From Rhizopus arrhizus (Eukaryota > Mucoromycota > Mucoromycetes > Mucorales > Rhizopodaceae): 64,000 bases of DNA. Where the stretch lies: contig JAKZZE010000011.1 of assembly GCA_024220505.1 (NCBI GenBank), positions 1,240,001 through 1,304,000 of the forward strand, read 5' to 3'. Within the stretch, counting starts at the first letter, position 1, and each line of letters starts with the position of its first letter. Under the pieces are notes generated by a model. The model was not told the DNA's origin. It searched no databases and saw only the letters and a list, made by a program, of their open reading frames with translations. Shown here piece by piece: positions 44,355 through 57,914 of this stretch. The position numbers and the translations under genes are program-made.

Positions 44355-44549
44355 TCAATAAGAAAGAGACATTTGTTTAACAATTAAAATAATACTCAGC
44401 TTCATATTCCATGATCTAGCAACTGATTTTTCCGATTTGGAGACCTTTTGAAAATCTGCTTCTGATATGGGTGTATGTGTATGCCTATAAGGAGGGAAAC
44501 TGTTTCTAGGCCTATTTAAAATTCCATACAAATGACTGCTAAACAACAT
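44355..44549 (-). CDS. HMG-box-like ORF, copy B
   Basis: Encodes the same 64 residues as 12996-13190, including RPRNSFPPYR and SKSEKSVARSW. Only two silent differences are seen near the 3' end. The same caveats apply: the third HMG helix is missing from the frame and no flanking exon is proven. Confidence 0.45.
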   Translation of the reverse strand: MLFSSHLYGILNRPRNSFPPYRHTHTPISEADFQKVSKSEKSVARSWNMKLSIILIVKQMSLSY

Positions 44550-45650
44550 CTATGGTTTATGTCCTGTATGGTGAACCTGAAAATTGTAACATCACGTACA
44601 TGATAAGAAGCAAACAGAAATGCTATTTCGATAAAAGAATAAATGATAGTTGTGCAATCTATAAAAGACCATATTCAACGACATCTTCAATTTATTACTC
44701 TATTTATTAGAGTATAAACTGTCAAGAGTCTTTTAATATAATTAACAGTTGCATAGCTTTATAAGTATATTTTTCTAAGCAAAAGAGAAAGATGCAAGAA
44801 TACATGTATAATGAAGCGTATCAAAGTATATTCAATGAGATATATTTGATGTTAAGCTTAAAGATAGTGCTTTTGATGATAATTTATATTATTTCAATAC
44901 TCAATATGTACATACAATTAAAAATAACAACATCTAAATGAATCATTAGACAATTTCTTTCAAGTAAACACAAAGATCAGCATGAGGAAAAAAGAAAGAA
45001 AAATTCATAATGATGTTTATATCGGTTCTAAAGTATAAAAAAGTGCTTACTGGGTTGTCTTCTACCTTGTTCATTGTGAAATTAAATAAAAGTGTATTTT
45101 ATTAATTGTGAATTCGTTTTTATTTGTGTTGATTTTGTAAGGATATTACCAAGTAAAGAAGAGGATAGATTACATATAATTAATCCAAGAGATTAATGCA
45201 GAATGTTGAATAGACTATTGTATTTTAACCAATATTTGTGTTAAGAAGGATATACCTTTTAGTCCTTGAGCTAGTTCTGATATACTGATGACCCACTTCA
45301 GGTAGTTTATTCGTGTAAGGATTCCTAATATGCTAGAAGATGACATGATACCAACAAATAGCCTTTGAAATCAACTGCTTCATAAAACTGGACAATGTTT
45401 TTTGCGCGTGCTTAGCTCTGTAATTCATCCTCGCATACTGTCAATAGCAATAATATTTTCCTGTTCTCATTCTCCTAACCAAATCACAAAGCATGAATAT
45501 GCTGTTTCTTTAAATTACTGGTTAATGGTATTCAAATGTATTTCGACATAAAAGAAATGGTCTTACGAAAAGGATGTTCATCTACATTGCAATCATAGTC
45601 ACAGCCGAAGCAGTACAATTCTAGAGAGTAGTTCATGCTTCTCAAAGACA

Positions 45651-46505
45651 GAAAACATTACTTTATATCGATAATATACTTGGCTGTCTCCATATGAGCT
45701 ATCAACTCTTCCAATTTATATGATCCTTATATCTAAAGGTTTTGTAAATTGTCCTCAGCTTAATCTAAAGTTATATTTCACATCCTTGACTTCATGTAAT
45801 TTTTCTAATCGAATATACTGACAAAATGTATTTTTATATCGGAATAGAATTGGTATACATTAAACTATTTATATAGTATATGCTCTTCTTGAGCTCAGAG
45901 CTTATAGCGGTTTAAATAAGAACAGTTAACAAAAGAGACTCTATTATTTTAATGCTATTGAATTGAGCAGCAAAGTGAATATATAATCACACATACAATA
46001 TAACTTTTTTATGAGTAACATTTTCATAAATAACATGAGTGGTAGCCACTTAAGGAATTTATCCAACTATCAATAGTAGAATAACATCTAAAGGGGTAAC
46101 CTATGAAACAAAGCTTTAATCAACATCCAATATTTATAATGCAAGCTATTAACTTAATCGATGCTCATCCATTTCATGGAGTACTTTTTTTTTTAAAACC
46201 ACAATAGTGCTACAGAACTTAAATAGTTATATGATTATGTATTATTCATTACTTTCTTTGTAGATTATTCTGTGATGGTTTTTAAGGCTTATTCAATGCA
46301 CCTCACATTATCATACTAAAGATAATTCTTTATTTTTAGCATTGATCACAATAAATAGTTAAATGCTCACAAGTTTTGGACACAGCGTACTTCAATTAGC
46401 TGACTTTTTTATGATGAGCTTGTATGTTAATAGCAGAAGCCTGAGTATAAGCAATTTCACTTTTTAAACCATCCATCAAAATGGGATATTGTATTGCATT
46501 TTCAT

Positions 46506-46539
<34 letters not shown>

Positions 46540-47626
46540 CGCAAATTAGTCAAATGTTGACTTTTTACATGAGGTCATCAGGGTCTAATCTACCTGAGGA
46601 TTCTGTCTGCTGTAGCCTACAATTCTTTAGTTGCTGGATTTTAGAAGCTAAATCCAATAATTTTTAAGATCGTTAAAATCTTTACATTCAACAATTTATG
46701 TTGATATGTATCATACCTCTATCTCTTTGGCTCCTTCTGCTTTTGCTTTTTTTGTTTTTAACAACAGATTGCTTTTTTTTTCTCGACCCGTCCGCTATAA
46801 TGATAAAAAGTTATACATTACGTTTATACATATATTTTTGCTACATATGTAAGTACCTATATTCGCAAAACCACTTGGATATGTTCTCTTTCAGCGTAAC
46901 TTGTATCATAACAGGTTTTTCCCTTTACAATATAAAATGAATGTCTTTTCTAGAAGAAAAAAAGACCGGAATACACCGACTGCTAAAAAGACTGTATAGC
47001 GTACATTTGCTCATAGTGTATTGTATCATTTTAAATCACTTCAAAATTTGGTTGTAGAATAATACAATTTTCATGTGCTTCTCAAATTCATCAATGCTGC
47101 TTTGAGTTTCAGAAGGCAACAAAATAAATACATGTTTTCATTGGAAATATTTAAAGTCAGTCACTTCCTACTCCCAATAGAATGGATCTGTTTAAGTATC
47201 TGAGGTATTTTTAAAAATAAATTTTTATTTTCCTAATTTGGACTATAAAAGTTTTCTATCTAACCATCTATGGACTTCTAAATTGGGTAGAAACGGTTTC
47301 TGGGAGCTTTGAAGTAAAAGGGGATATTGAGCGCTTTTCAAATGAACTACTTTAAACTATCAAAGCTCTGGGTGCATGACATATTTCAAAAAAGTGAAAA
47401 CAAGCTGAAGAGCTACAAAAGGTCTAGTTATCGAAAAAAAGGGCTTTAAATCATCAATGCACAACTGCGTAGAGTAAAAAATTCAGTAAACAGATCAACC
47501 CAGTCCCCAAGCATTTTTTTTTCCAATTTTTTTTTATATATTAAAGGAGTTGTGTGTATACGTTGCGAGTGTATTTATTTGTGTATAGAATTTTACATAT
47601 ATAATATTATACATATTATATTTTAG
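45651..47626. other. Gene-free A+T-rich tract with poly-T
   Basis: A T run of about 32 lies at about 46508-46539. No gene is supported. The hydrophobic ORF at 46698-46940 is compositionally driven. The last 50 bp before the next gene are very A+T-rich (ATATATAATATTATACAT). Confidence 0.55.
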
Positions 47627-49102
47627 ATGAAGATTACAGCTTATTCAGCATCACATATTGTATTATTATTATTACTACTACTACTTCTACCATCACCATC
47701 TACACAAGATGACTCTTGTTTTTCTCTAAGTGGTTCAACAACCTGTGCAGCATTTCAAGACTATTATATTAGCCTCACCGGACTATCAACAAAATACCCT
47801 TTTCTTAAAAATGTGACAGATATCAAAACGTTTGATGCCGGCCTGCAATCTTTTGTTACTTCACCACAACTTTATCTGACACCTCTAGGCTGTACGGATA
47901 AGGCCTCGGTTGCTAGTACGATACCCTATGCACGCTACTCAAAAACGTTTCTGTGTGCTACTTTGATACAAGATTCCAGTTATTCACTTCCTTGTAACTA
48001 TAATAATAGCTTATCACCACCACCTTTATGCCAGCAAACATGTTTTGATTATATGGCTAGTATCGAGAGCCTGACAAATAATACAGACACATGTCCCAAT
48101 TTGGTGCAGCAGCGTGTTTATATGGCTGTTCTTAATTCGACTTGTCAGTATTGGCCTGGATTGAACGGAACTTATAACTGTGTGATTGGTATAGCAAATG
48201 AACCTAATAACTGTGGTAAGGCTCCTCTCTCTCTCTTTTTTTTGTTATTATTTAATAGTTGACAATAATTTGTAGGGTTTGAAAGTGAATCAGATGCTTG
48301 TGATTATTGCAAGATCAACGGAACAGATTCATGTTGTGTTTCAGTAAGTTGTAAAAATTTGTCAGTGGGAGGAATTGTTGGAATTGTGCTTGGTTGTCTT
48401 GTGTTTCTTGGAATGGTTGGAGGAGTTGCTTATTTCTTTTATTACAAAAAACGACAAAGAATCAATATTATCAAGCAGCAGTTTAATGATAGTTCCAGTG
48501 TGTTTGGTTATGATTCATTATTGGCAGCCTCATCACAGCGAATACTTTTACCCAATCAACAACAAGCATTTGTTAATCATGACAACACTAAACCTTCACC
48601 TTTAACTATCCAGCCGCAACCAATAGAAGAGTTTTATGAAGTGAAACATCCCTATCCACCACAGATGGGAGACGAACTGGGGTTACATATTGGCGATATT
48701 GTGTGTGTGGCCATGAAGTTTGATGATGGTTGGGCACTTGGATTTAATGTGACCACAGGATTAAAAGGCGTTTTCCCAATTGTATGTGTCGCGCCTGTGC
48801 CGGAAGAATTATTGGAGCAATTACTTTTACAGCAAAATGAATCGAGTACGAAGATATTAGTAGAGGATAACATAAAAAGATCCACGAGTATTGCTTCTCG
48901 AAATGCATTACCAATAACAGAGTTAACTCAACACAACAACATACCAAGAAGAACAGCAAGTATGATGCGATCTTATGATTATAAAGAAAGTGATTCACCT
49001 ACTTCACCTACTTTAAATACACCTTTCTTTGACCCTCATAATCCATTACCTCAATCAACTTCCTCTAATCAAGAAGCATTTGAAATGCAAGGAAAAAAAT
49101 AA
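47627..49102 (+). CDS. Single-pass membrane protein with Cys-rich ectodomain and SH3
   Basis: Two exons (47627-48215, 48276-49102) give 471 aa. A signal peptide (hydrophobic Leu run, residues about 10-22, ending before QDDSC) leads a Cys-rich, N-glycosylation-site-rich extracellular part. It ends CDYCKINGTDSCCVSVSC, followed by one transmembrane helix (GGIVGIVLGCLVFLGMVGGV) and basic KKRQR. The cytoplasmic side has an SH3 domain, YPPQMGDELGLHIGDIVCV, then DDGWALGFN and GLKGVFPIVCV, the ALYDY-like, W and G-x-FP positions. A Ser/Thr-rich tail follows. The layout is that of fungal membrane-anchored SH3 proteins such as Fus1-like surface scaffolds. The ligand is unknown. Confidence 0.8.
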
Positions 49103-49297
49103 AAAAAAAAAACATACAATTTTGGTTGGCCTCTTTTTTGTGTTTTAAAGTCCCTTCATTCTCCTTTTTTCTAGTTCGGTGTTTTTTTTTTTTCTTCTTC
49201 TCTTCTTTCTTATTTGAAAAATATCCTGACATACACACATACTCTTTTACTTGTATATACTTTTTAACCAATATAGTACATAAACACATAACAAACT

Positions 49298-51213
<1,916 letters not shown>

Positions 51214-51718
51214 AATAAGAAATGATCTATATTCAACAAAATAGACTGGTTTATTCTCTAGGATATTTTGTTGTATTTAAATTAACTTGACTTCGTTTCT
51301 AAGCAACCGATTTTTTTTTAGTTGTTTAATGTATTCTATTGATTGCATGCGTTTTATTTTGTGAGTTGTTTCAAAACAAATAGTTGACAGAATGTTTGTT
51401 GATCAAGTCCTCTATTGCTGTTATTCTTTAAGCACTTTTTTAAATAATTCGTCACGCTGACACCTTTAAAACGAAACAGGTGACTGTGATAGTTCTTTGT
51501 TCTTAGCGTTTCAAGAAATGCAGGAGACTTGACGTCATTTGACTTGCCAACTTATTTCCTTGTCATTTGTATAAAAAAAGAGTTCACCTGCTCTACAAGT
51601 CATCTTTATGGAAAGAAAAGAAATCAATGCACAATAACAAATAATTTAACATCCGACAATCCATTGGCTACCTATTTTTTTTATTTATGTGCCTGATATA
51701 ATATTTACAAAACATGAG
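51214..51718. other. Intergenic, 3' flank of kinase
   Basis: No gene is seen. T-rich stretches follow the kinase stop. Confidence 0.5.
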
Positions 51719-51952
51719 TTATTCGAATGGGTTCGTCTTTCCATCCTGTGGTCTTTTCTCTTTCCTTGTCTCTCTTCTGTGTTGCATGGATGTTTCAATA
51801 TTTCTTCTTAATATACACATTTTATTATAAAACCGATTAAGAGATGACGATCTTCTAAGGCGAGTGCCAGTTCTTGCTGATATTGGAATGGAATAAACTG
51901 ATTCTGTACTTTCTTTAAATTCCTGATCTTGAATTAAAACATATCCTGTCAT
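51719..51952 (-). CDS. Possible small basic protein
   Basis: A 77-aa minus ORF between the converging HRI kinase and kinesin genes. It starts MTGYVLIQDQEFKESTESVY and has RTGTRLRRSSSLNRFYNKM and HRRETRKEKRPQDGKT, giving a strongly basic, Ser/Arg-containing protein with no recognised domain. RRSSS resembles a basophilic kinase site. Its composition is less A+T-driven than the noise ORFs here. It could also be the 3' UTR of the kinesin gene or a chance ORF. Confidence 0.35.
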   Translation of the reverse strand: MTGYVLIQDQEFKESTESVYSIPISARTGTRLRRSSSLNRFYNKMCILRRNIETSMQHRRETRKEKRPQDGKTNPFE

Positions 51953-52061
51953 TATAAATAAATAAAAAAGAAAGAAAAAAAAAAAAGTATGCTTTTTATA
52001 TCAAAGATAATCGGAGTTTATTGTACAGTATTTGGAGCAGCAAAAGAGAAAAAGTTTATGA

Positions 52062-55000
52062 TCACCTCTTTCTCTTTCGTTGTTCTGGGATAAGAATTTC
52101 GTCATTGTCAATCAATGTCAAATCGTCTTTTGTTGCTCCTAGAATCGGACTAAACGTTTCGGATTCTACCTCGTTCATCTAATAAAAACGCATTTAATAA
52201 TGTCCTTTTTCATCATCATCAACTATACCTCTTCTTCTACTTTAGCTTCTAATTCTGTAATAGGTTCTCTTCTTGTCTTTTCAAACGCTTCTTTTAATCT
52301 CCTATGGCCTTCTTGCATAGTCTAAAAGAGAAAATGTTTTGTATTATATCTTTTTTATTAGTCCTCTTTACCTTTATTTTATATCTCAATCTATTGTTTT
52401 CATCTTGTAAACTATGAAGAGCACCACGCATATCAGATATAAATTCATCTTGATTGCCAGCATCTACACTAATAGCAACCATTTGACTGGGTTTCTTTGA
52501 TGCCAAAACGGGTATAGATATTTTAGCGTATTTTTTAAATAAGGTTTTTGCACGAAGCTTAATATTGTAAGGATCATTTTTAAATTCCCTTTGGGTAATC
52601 AATTTAAGCAGTTTGCCCATATTTGTTTCCTGTTTTATGCATAAGATTATATATTATTCCCTCTACTATTATCCTCTTTACCTTTACTAGTTCAAACGTT
52701 ACTTGCTCAAATTGTTCAATTTCTCCCATAATAACATCTGCATCATGAGAATACTATACTATTCATAAGCATACAATTACCATCTCTTTTTCCTTTTTTA
52801 CCTCTTCACCACGGAAAATACTTCGACGTAGCTTCTTTCTCAACTCTAAAAACTTTTCAAATAAAGGATTCTTCATGGTTGGTGCATGTTCATCCACTTC
52901 CATCGGTACATTCCTCTCTTTTTCTTCTTCTTTTTCTTCTTCTTTTGTCTTTTGATCTTTTTCTTTTAAATCTTGATGCAGCTGTCGAATATATTCTTGC
53001 TGCTTTTGCTTACTCTTTTCTAGTAGTGATATCCTCTCTAACAATTTGGATTTTGTATCTTCTTGTTCATTAATATGTGAACGTAACTGTTTAATTTCAG
53101 TAGACAGTAAATCTTGTCTATCAACTATCTTTTTTTTTTTCTTGATTCATGAGTGCAAATTTACATCGCATACACCGTTTTAACATTTACCTTTTTAAGA
53201 AAATCTAGAAGTAAAGTATCAATATCATTTTATCCATTTCTCTTACTTGTAATTTACCTTCATTTTCGCCATTAATGTCTAATTCATTAATTTGAGATTC
53301 TGCAACGTTATTCTTTACAAGCTTTTTAAGTCAACTGTTAAAATATAACGATCCTATTCTTACTTGTTTTTCCAATATTTCTAAATAGGATTGTTCTATC
53401 AGCTTTATCTTGTTTTCTGTTTCCATGGTTACTTTTTGTCTTATTTCTGTTTCCATGGTTGCATTACGTGCTTCCGCTTCAATCCACTTAATATATATGT
53501 TAGTCATATTTTTGTACATCTTTTCCTTCTTACTTTATTCCTTAAATCTTCTAGTTGTGTAATCAAATTGTCTACAAAAGGATCCTCTTCTTCTTCTTCT
53601 TCCTCTTCTTCATTATTGCTTCTTTCTATTACTGCAGTTTCCTCTTCATCTTCGTCCTCATTGCCATCGTCTTTCATCAAATCATCAACACCGTGATATA
53701 CTCTCTTTGGCTGTTTATATGCTGTCCTTGGTCGTTTGTTTGCTACAGAAAATAAGTAATTGTATCTTCTTTTTCATTATTATCTTTATACCAGAACTTG
53801 AGATAGATTCAGGCTCTAATCTTGGATGTGCTCTACGCCAGGTAGCTACATCTTTTGCTACTGCTGCAAACTTCATTACGTGGCTATTTTCATCAAATCC
53901 TGTATCAAATGGATTCACATTGACAACCATCACTGCCTTTCCATCTCCTTCAAACGAACTTTTGAATAACTCAGTCAATTTACTGTGTCGATAGGGTACC
54001 ATCATTGTTTTCTTTTTATCCATCGTAAGTCTTGTTATTGTTTATCGTTATGCCTTTCTTACCTTTCCTGTGGCCATTCTTAATTGATTGAGTCGAAGTG
54101 TTTCCATGCATTGTCCAAGGACCATAAGCGATTTATTGATATTGCCCGCCTCTTTCAGTCTTTGTCCTATAACAAAAGATTAGAGTACTTGTTTCTTTTT
54201 ATTATCGTTGTCATCATTACCAAAATTCAAAGTGTTTCTATACCTTTCTGAGCCAGCTAAATCAACAATTGAAAATTTAGATACAGTAGCATAGATCGGA
54301 TCCTACACAATGGATATTGAGTTCTCTTTTCTTTTTTAACCTATTCTGTTCTTTTCAAACCTCAATGACATAATCATTTTCATCAATAGGCACTCTGACG
54401 ATGCGGATAGTAAATATACTATGACTTCGACTACTCGTATGATTTGTGATTGTAGAGTATTCTGCACGATTTCGCTGTCCTTCCAACAAAATCGTATATG
54501 CTTCCTCAATACTTTTTACCCGAACTTCCTTTAAACCAGCAATGTACTTGTGTCCACTACTGTATTCATATTTGAGAGGAAGCGCCTGCCGTTTTGAAAA
54601 CTGATCAGGTCGAATCAGAAGGTCATAAATTCTTTCAGTGTAAATCTCTGCAAAAGACAGCCAGATGCCGTATTCAAAGTTTTCTTCAATTGGTATCGCA
54701 GTTTTGTCTCTATGATCCCAAACTTCTGTCTATTCAATGTTACTATTGCAAACAAGAGTGTAGAGTTCACATGAAAAACTTACTGCCATAGGATGGTGAT
54801 GAAATATATCTCTATTTTCGTCTGCATCATGAACATAAGTCTGCACCAGGCTATGCATGCAAGGTTTTACTTTTGAGTCGCTCATATATCCATCGATACT
54901 GTTGAATATCACATCCAATGTCCGGGGCAGCAGTCCAGGTTGTTTTCGTGTGCCTGTGATCGAGTAAGTCTTGCCAGAATTAGTAACACCATAAGCAAAG

Positions 55001-55445
55001 ATCAACGCGTTCTCTCCTCGCAAGACGTCTTGAATGAGCGGTAGTGTTGTCTTGTTGAAAAATTCTTGTTGATTGGCGGATTCTGTAAAGATGCGTGTGA
55101 ATTTATATCTCTCAGGTGCTCGATTTCTTGTACGATAGGCATTAGAATCCTGAATGTTTGAGCATGCATTTAATGAGAAAAGTAATAGTTGGTCTTATTG
55201 TTTTATACCTCTGGAGGTGTCATGGAGATTTCTAAATCGTTGACGATTTGAAGATAAGGCTCTTCTATAATTGATTCATAGTGAGGTGGTTTAGGTCGAA
55301 TGCGTAAGTAAGCCTTTACAGGTTCTTTATCTGGGTGATAAGTTAAAAAGTCATTACTGACTGCTGCCGTATATCGAATAGGAGTACTACGATGAGGTGT
55401 TCGTTGTGGTGTGGTTGGCTCTCGCGTTGGTGTTCTTAACAACAT
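52062..55445 (-). CDS. Kinesin-6 family motor (KIF20/MKLP-like)
   Basis: Plus-end motor family acting in the central spindle and cytokinesis. Minus-strand exons for the motor: 55445-55209, 55149-54784, 54729-54361, 54302-54221, 54166-54063 and 54011 to about 53795, then shorter coiled-coil exons to the stop at 52062. The motor shows VKAYLRIRPKP, the P-loop in FAYGVTNSGKTYS (the GVTNSGKT form is typical of kinesin-6), NHTSSRSHSIF (switch I), VDLAGSER (switch II) and VPYRHSKLTELF. A long insert between the P-loop and switch I is also a kinesin-6 trait. An acidic linker of nine Glu leads to Glu/Lys-rich coiled coils. It ends DNDEILIPEQRKRKR. An alternative start at 55463 adds six residues. Exons between 53500 and 52100 are only partly resolved. 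Confidence 0.88.
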
Positions 55446-55589
55446 ATTGCTGCTAAAAAACATGTAAAAAAAGTTCGTATTTATATGTGTGTGACGTAAA
55501 AGTGTGTTGAGTGGTGTGCACTTAGCACTGACAGAAAAAAGATAGATGTTTATTTTTTTTTTCTTTTTTTTTTCGCTTTTAAAAATATA
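55446..55589. promoter_or_regulatory. Divergent promoter kinesin-6 / ARS2
   Basis: 144 bp between the divergent start codons, with a T-rich run (TTTATTTTTTTTTTCTTTTT) on the ARS2 side. Confidence 0.45.
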
Positions 55590-57784
55590 ATGGTTTACAA
55601 CGACTGGTCTGATGATGATACAATGACAACCAAAGGAAGAGATAAATTTCGACATGAAAGAAGCTATGACGATTATGATAGAAGAAAGCGTAGTCGTCGA
55701 AGTCCAACCCCTCCTGAAGGTAGAACTTGTCGTCCTTTTTTATCTTTATTATTTATCTCTTTTTCTATTCTTTTTTTTTTCTCTTTTTTTATTATTATAA
55801 ATTACTCTTTCTTTACTGAATGAATCATGAAAAGAACGTCGACGCAAGAGAAGACCATCACCTAGACGTGGAAGAGATATGGAAATAGACCAAGACGCCG
55901 CTTTTGGCGCTTTTCCCATGATGGGTAAATAAATAAGGAGATATGCTTGTTTGTATACAAAATAATTTTAAACTATTAATAGACATGATGAATCCTCAAA
56001 TGATGGGAACAACTGCTTGGACAAGGTAAATGAGCATTTTATCCAACTCGGGTTTAAATAACACGCAAACAGATTTCCTGTGGATCCAAATCAATTGGAT
56101 TATCTTGTACCTTATAAACAATTCTCTGAATACCATCGAAGAACTGCCGGTAGGCGTATTGATGATGAAGATATTCAAAAGAGATATGCTCATTATAAGG
56201 AAAAGTTTGCTTCTCGTCAGCTTTCTCAATTCTTCTCAGCCAATAAGGATAAGCAGTGGTTCTTGGAAAAATACCATCCAGTACAATCGCGTGCTCGTTA
56301 TGAAGATATGATTCAACGTCGAAAACGATACTTGAAAGATTTCTTGATGAGTCTGGAAAATGGTGAATTAGACGACATTCGGTTGGATAAGACAACAGAA
56401 GATGTTGTGGAAGCGAAAAAGGAAGAGGAAGATGAAAACGAAGAATACGAACCTAGATTGGTGATCAAGACCGTTCCACCTACTATCGCTAGGGAAAAGA
56501 TTTTAGAGGTAACATTTTGTTCATTTGTAGCTCAATAGGATGGGATATAACATTTTCCTATAGATGTACAGCAAAGTGGATGGATTTGATTATCTTTCTC
56601 TTTCTGAGCCTCAACCTAACAGAAAGTTTCAACGTATTGGTTGGATTTGCTTTAAACCAGGCACAGACATCAAGCATGTATTTAATCAACTGGATAATCA
56701 AAAGGTGGATGATTTTGTTTTTCATTTGGCCTTGAACCGTAAAAGTAATCTTCAGAACCGTACACCTCGTGTTGCACCTGAAATCACTCAGTCCGTTGAT
56801 CGCTTAACGAAAGACCTCGAGCAGATTAGAGAGCTTGCATTAGCGCTTGAGGCGATGCTTTCGGATGATCTGGAAGAAAGTGGTATGAAGGCGGTCGAGA
56901 ATCGTGCTAAAAAAGTAATTGCGGATCATGAAGAGGAGAGTGAGACGTTCAAGTTGAAAAAGCGATTGGATATGTTGATTACTTATTTGCGTCGCGTTCA
57001 CATGTATTGTTATTATTGTGCAATGGAATGCGATTCTCTAGAAGAGTTAAACAGAAAATGTTGCGAGCCTCACTGTCGTTCTACTGTTGAAGAAAACAAT
57101 AATGATTCCAAGCAAGGAGCAAGGAATGAAAAAGGAGGTAAAACAAAGAATCATGAATTTTCCTTTTTAACCCATGCTCAATCTTTTCTTGTGTAGCCAT
57201 GATTTGGGCTAAAAACCTGGACCAGAAAATATCAATGAAAATACATACACCCGATGAACGTGAACTTAAAAAGTTGGGAGGAAAAGTAGCACAAGCGTAA
57301 GTAGATGCTCTTTTTACGTATATGCATTTTTTAAACTTTTTATGTATTGTTTTATAGTGAAGTTGATGAATTCGTGCAAGAACATGTATTAAAAGAACAT
57401 GAATCAAAATTCAAATGTCAAGTAGGTGAATGTTCCAAGGCATTCAAAGGATATGATTATGTAGAGAAACACATATTGACAAAACATCCTGATGAGATTG
57501 AACGTAAAAGAGCAGAGGTCGACTATTTCAACAACTATGTCTGTGATCCAAACCATCTACTTCCCAGTCAACAAACCATGCCAAACATGGCACAACCTCC
57601 TCCTTTTATCATGCGCCCTCCTGCTATCTCTTGGGAACAGATTCCTCGTTTAGGTATTGACATGTCATGGAATTCTAGAAGACCTAGACCAGATGAGAGT
57701 CTTCCAAAAGATCCTCGTCAAGTAAAATCTTATGTTGATTTGGATGCACCTGCTGAAGGTGATTCAAACATTTCTTTTTATTAA
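55590..57784 (+). CDS. ARS2/Serrate (Pir2) nuclear RNA effector
   Basis: Cap-binding-complex partner that routes nascent RNAs to processing, export or decay. Seven exons (55590-55719, 55835-55924, 55983-56025, 56073-56508, 56564-57137, 57197-57296, 57358-57784) give 599 aa. An RS/RR-rich N-terminus is followed by the Serrate/Ars2 N domain with LDYLVPYKQFSEYHR, EDIQKRYAHYKEKFASRQLS and WFLEKYHP. The central RRM-like part follows (GWICFKPGTDI), then YLRRVHMYCYYCAMECDS. Last is the C2H2 finger CQVGECSKAFKGYDYVEKHI with its final His pair and the Pro-rich MRPPAISWEQIP tail. All introns are short and canonical. The gene converges on SEN1 with 130 bp between stops. Confidence 0.94.
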
Positions 57785-57914
57785 GTAAACATCCCTCATC
57801 ATTCCCTACTTTTTTTATTGAAAATAAATGTACATCTCTTTGTATACAATACTAAAATTCTTTTATGTTATTAATGTTCTATTTTTTATAGTGTCAGTGG
57901 TTTATAAATCACAT

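Larger units (their letters stand above)
42170..45650 (-). repeat. Inverted segmental duplication, copy B (RidA/HMG segment)
   Basis: Reverse-oriented counterpart of 11890-15362, with a few percent divergence and small indels. It carries both the RidA gene and the HMG-box-like ORF intact. Confidence 0.85.

Noticed and set aside
12996..44549. Idea that the HMG/RidA segment is the Mucoralean sex locus
   Set aside because: The expected neighbours (triose phosphate transporter and RNA helicase rnhA) are absent, and only part of an HMG box is visible.
46698..46940. 80-aa hydrophobic ORF
   Set aside because: Leu/Phe/Tyr runs from T-rich sequence, with no start context, introns or domain.
54000..54062. 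Frameshift in the kinesin motor near VPYRHSKL
   Set aside because: A 51-bp GT-AG intron ending at GATAAAAAG restores the frame, so no break is needed.
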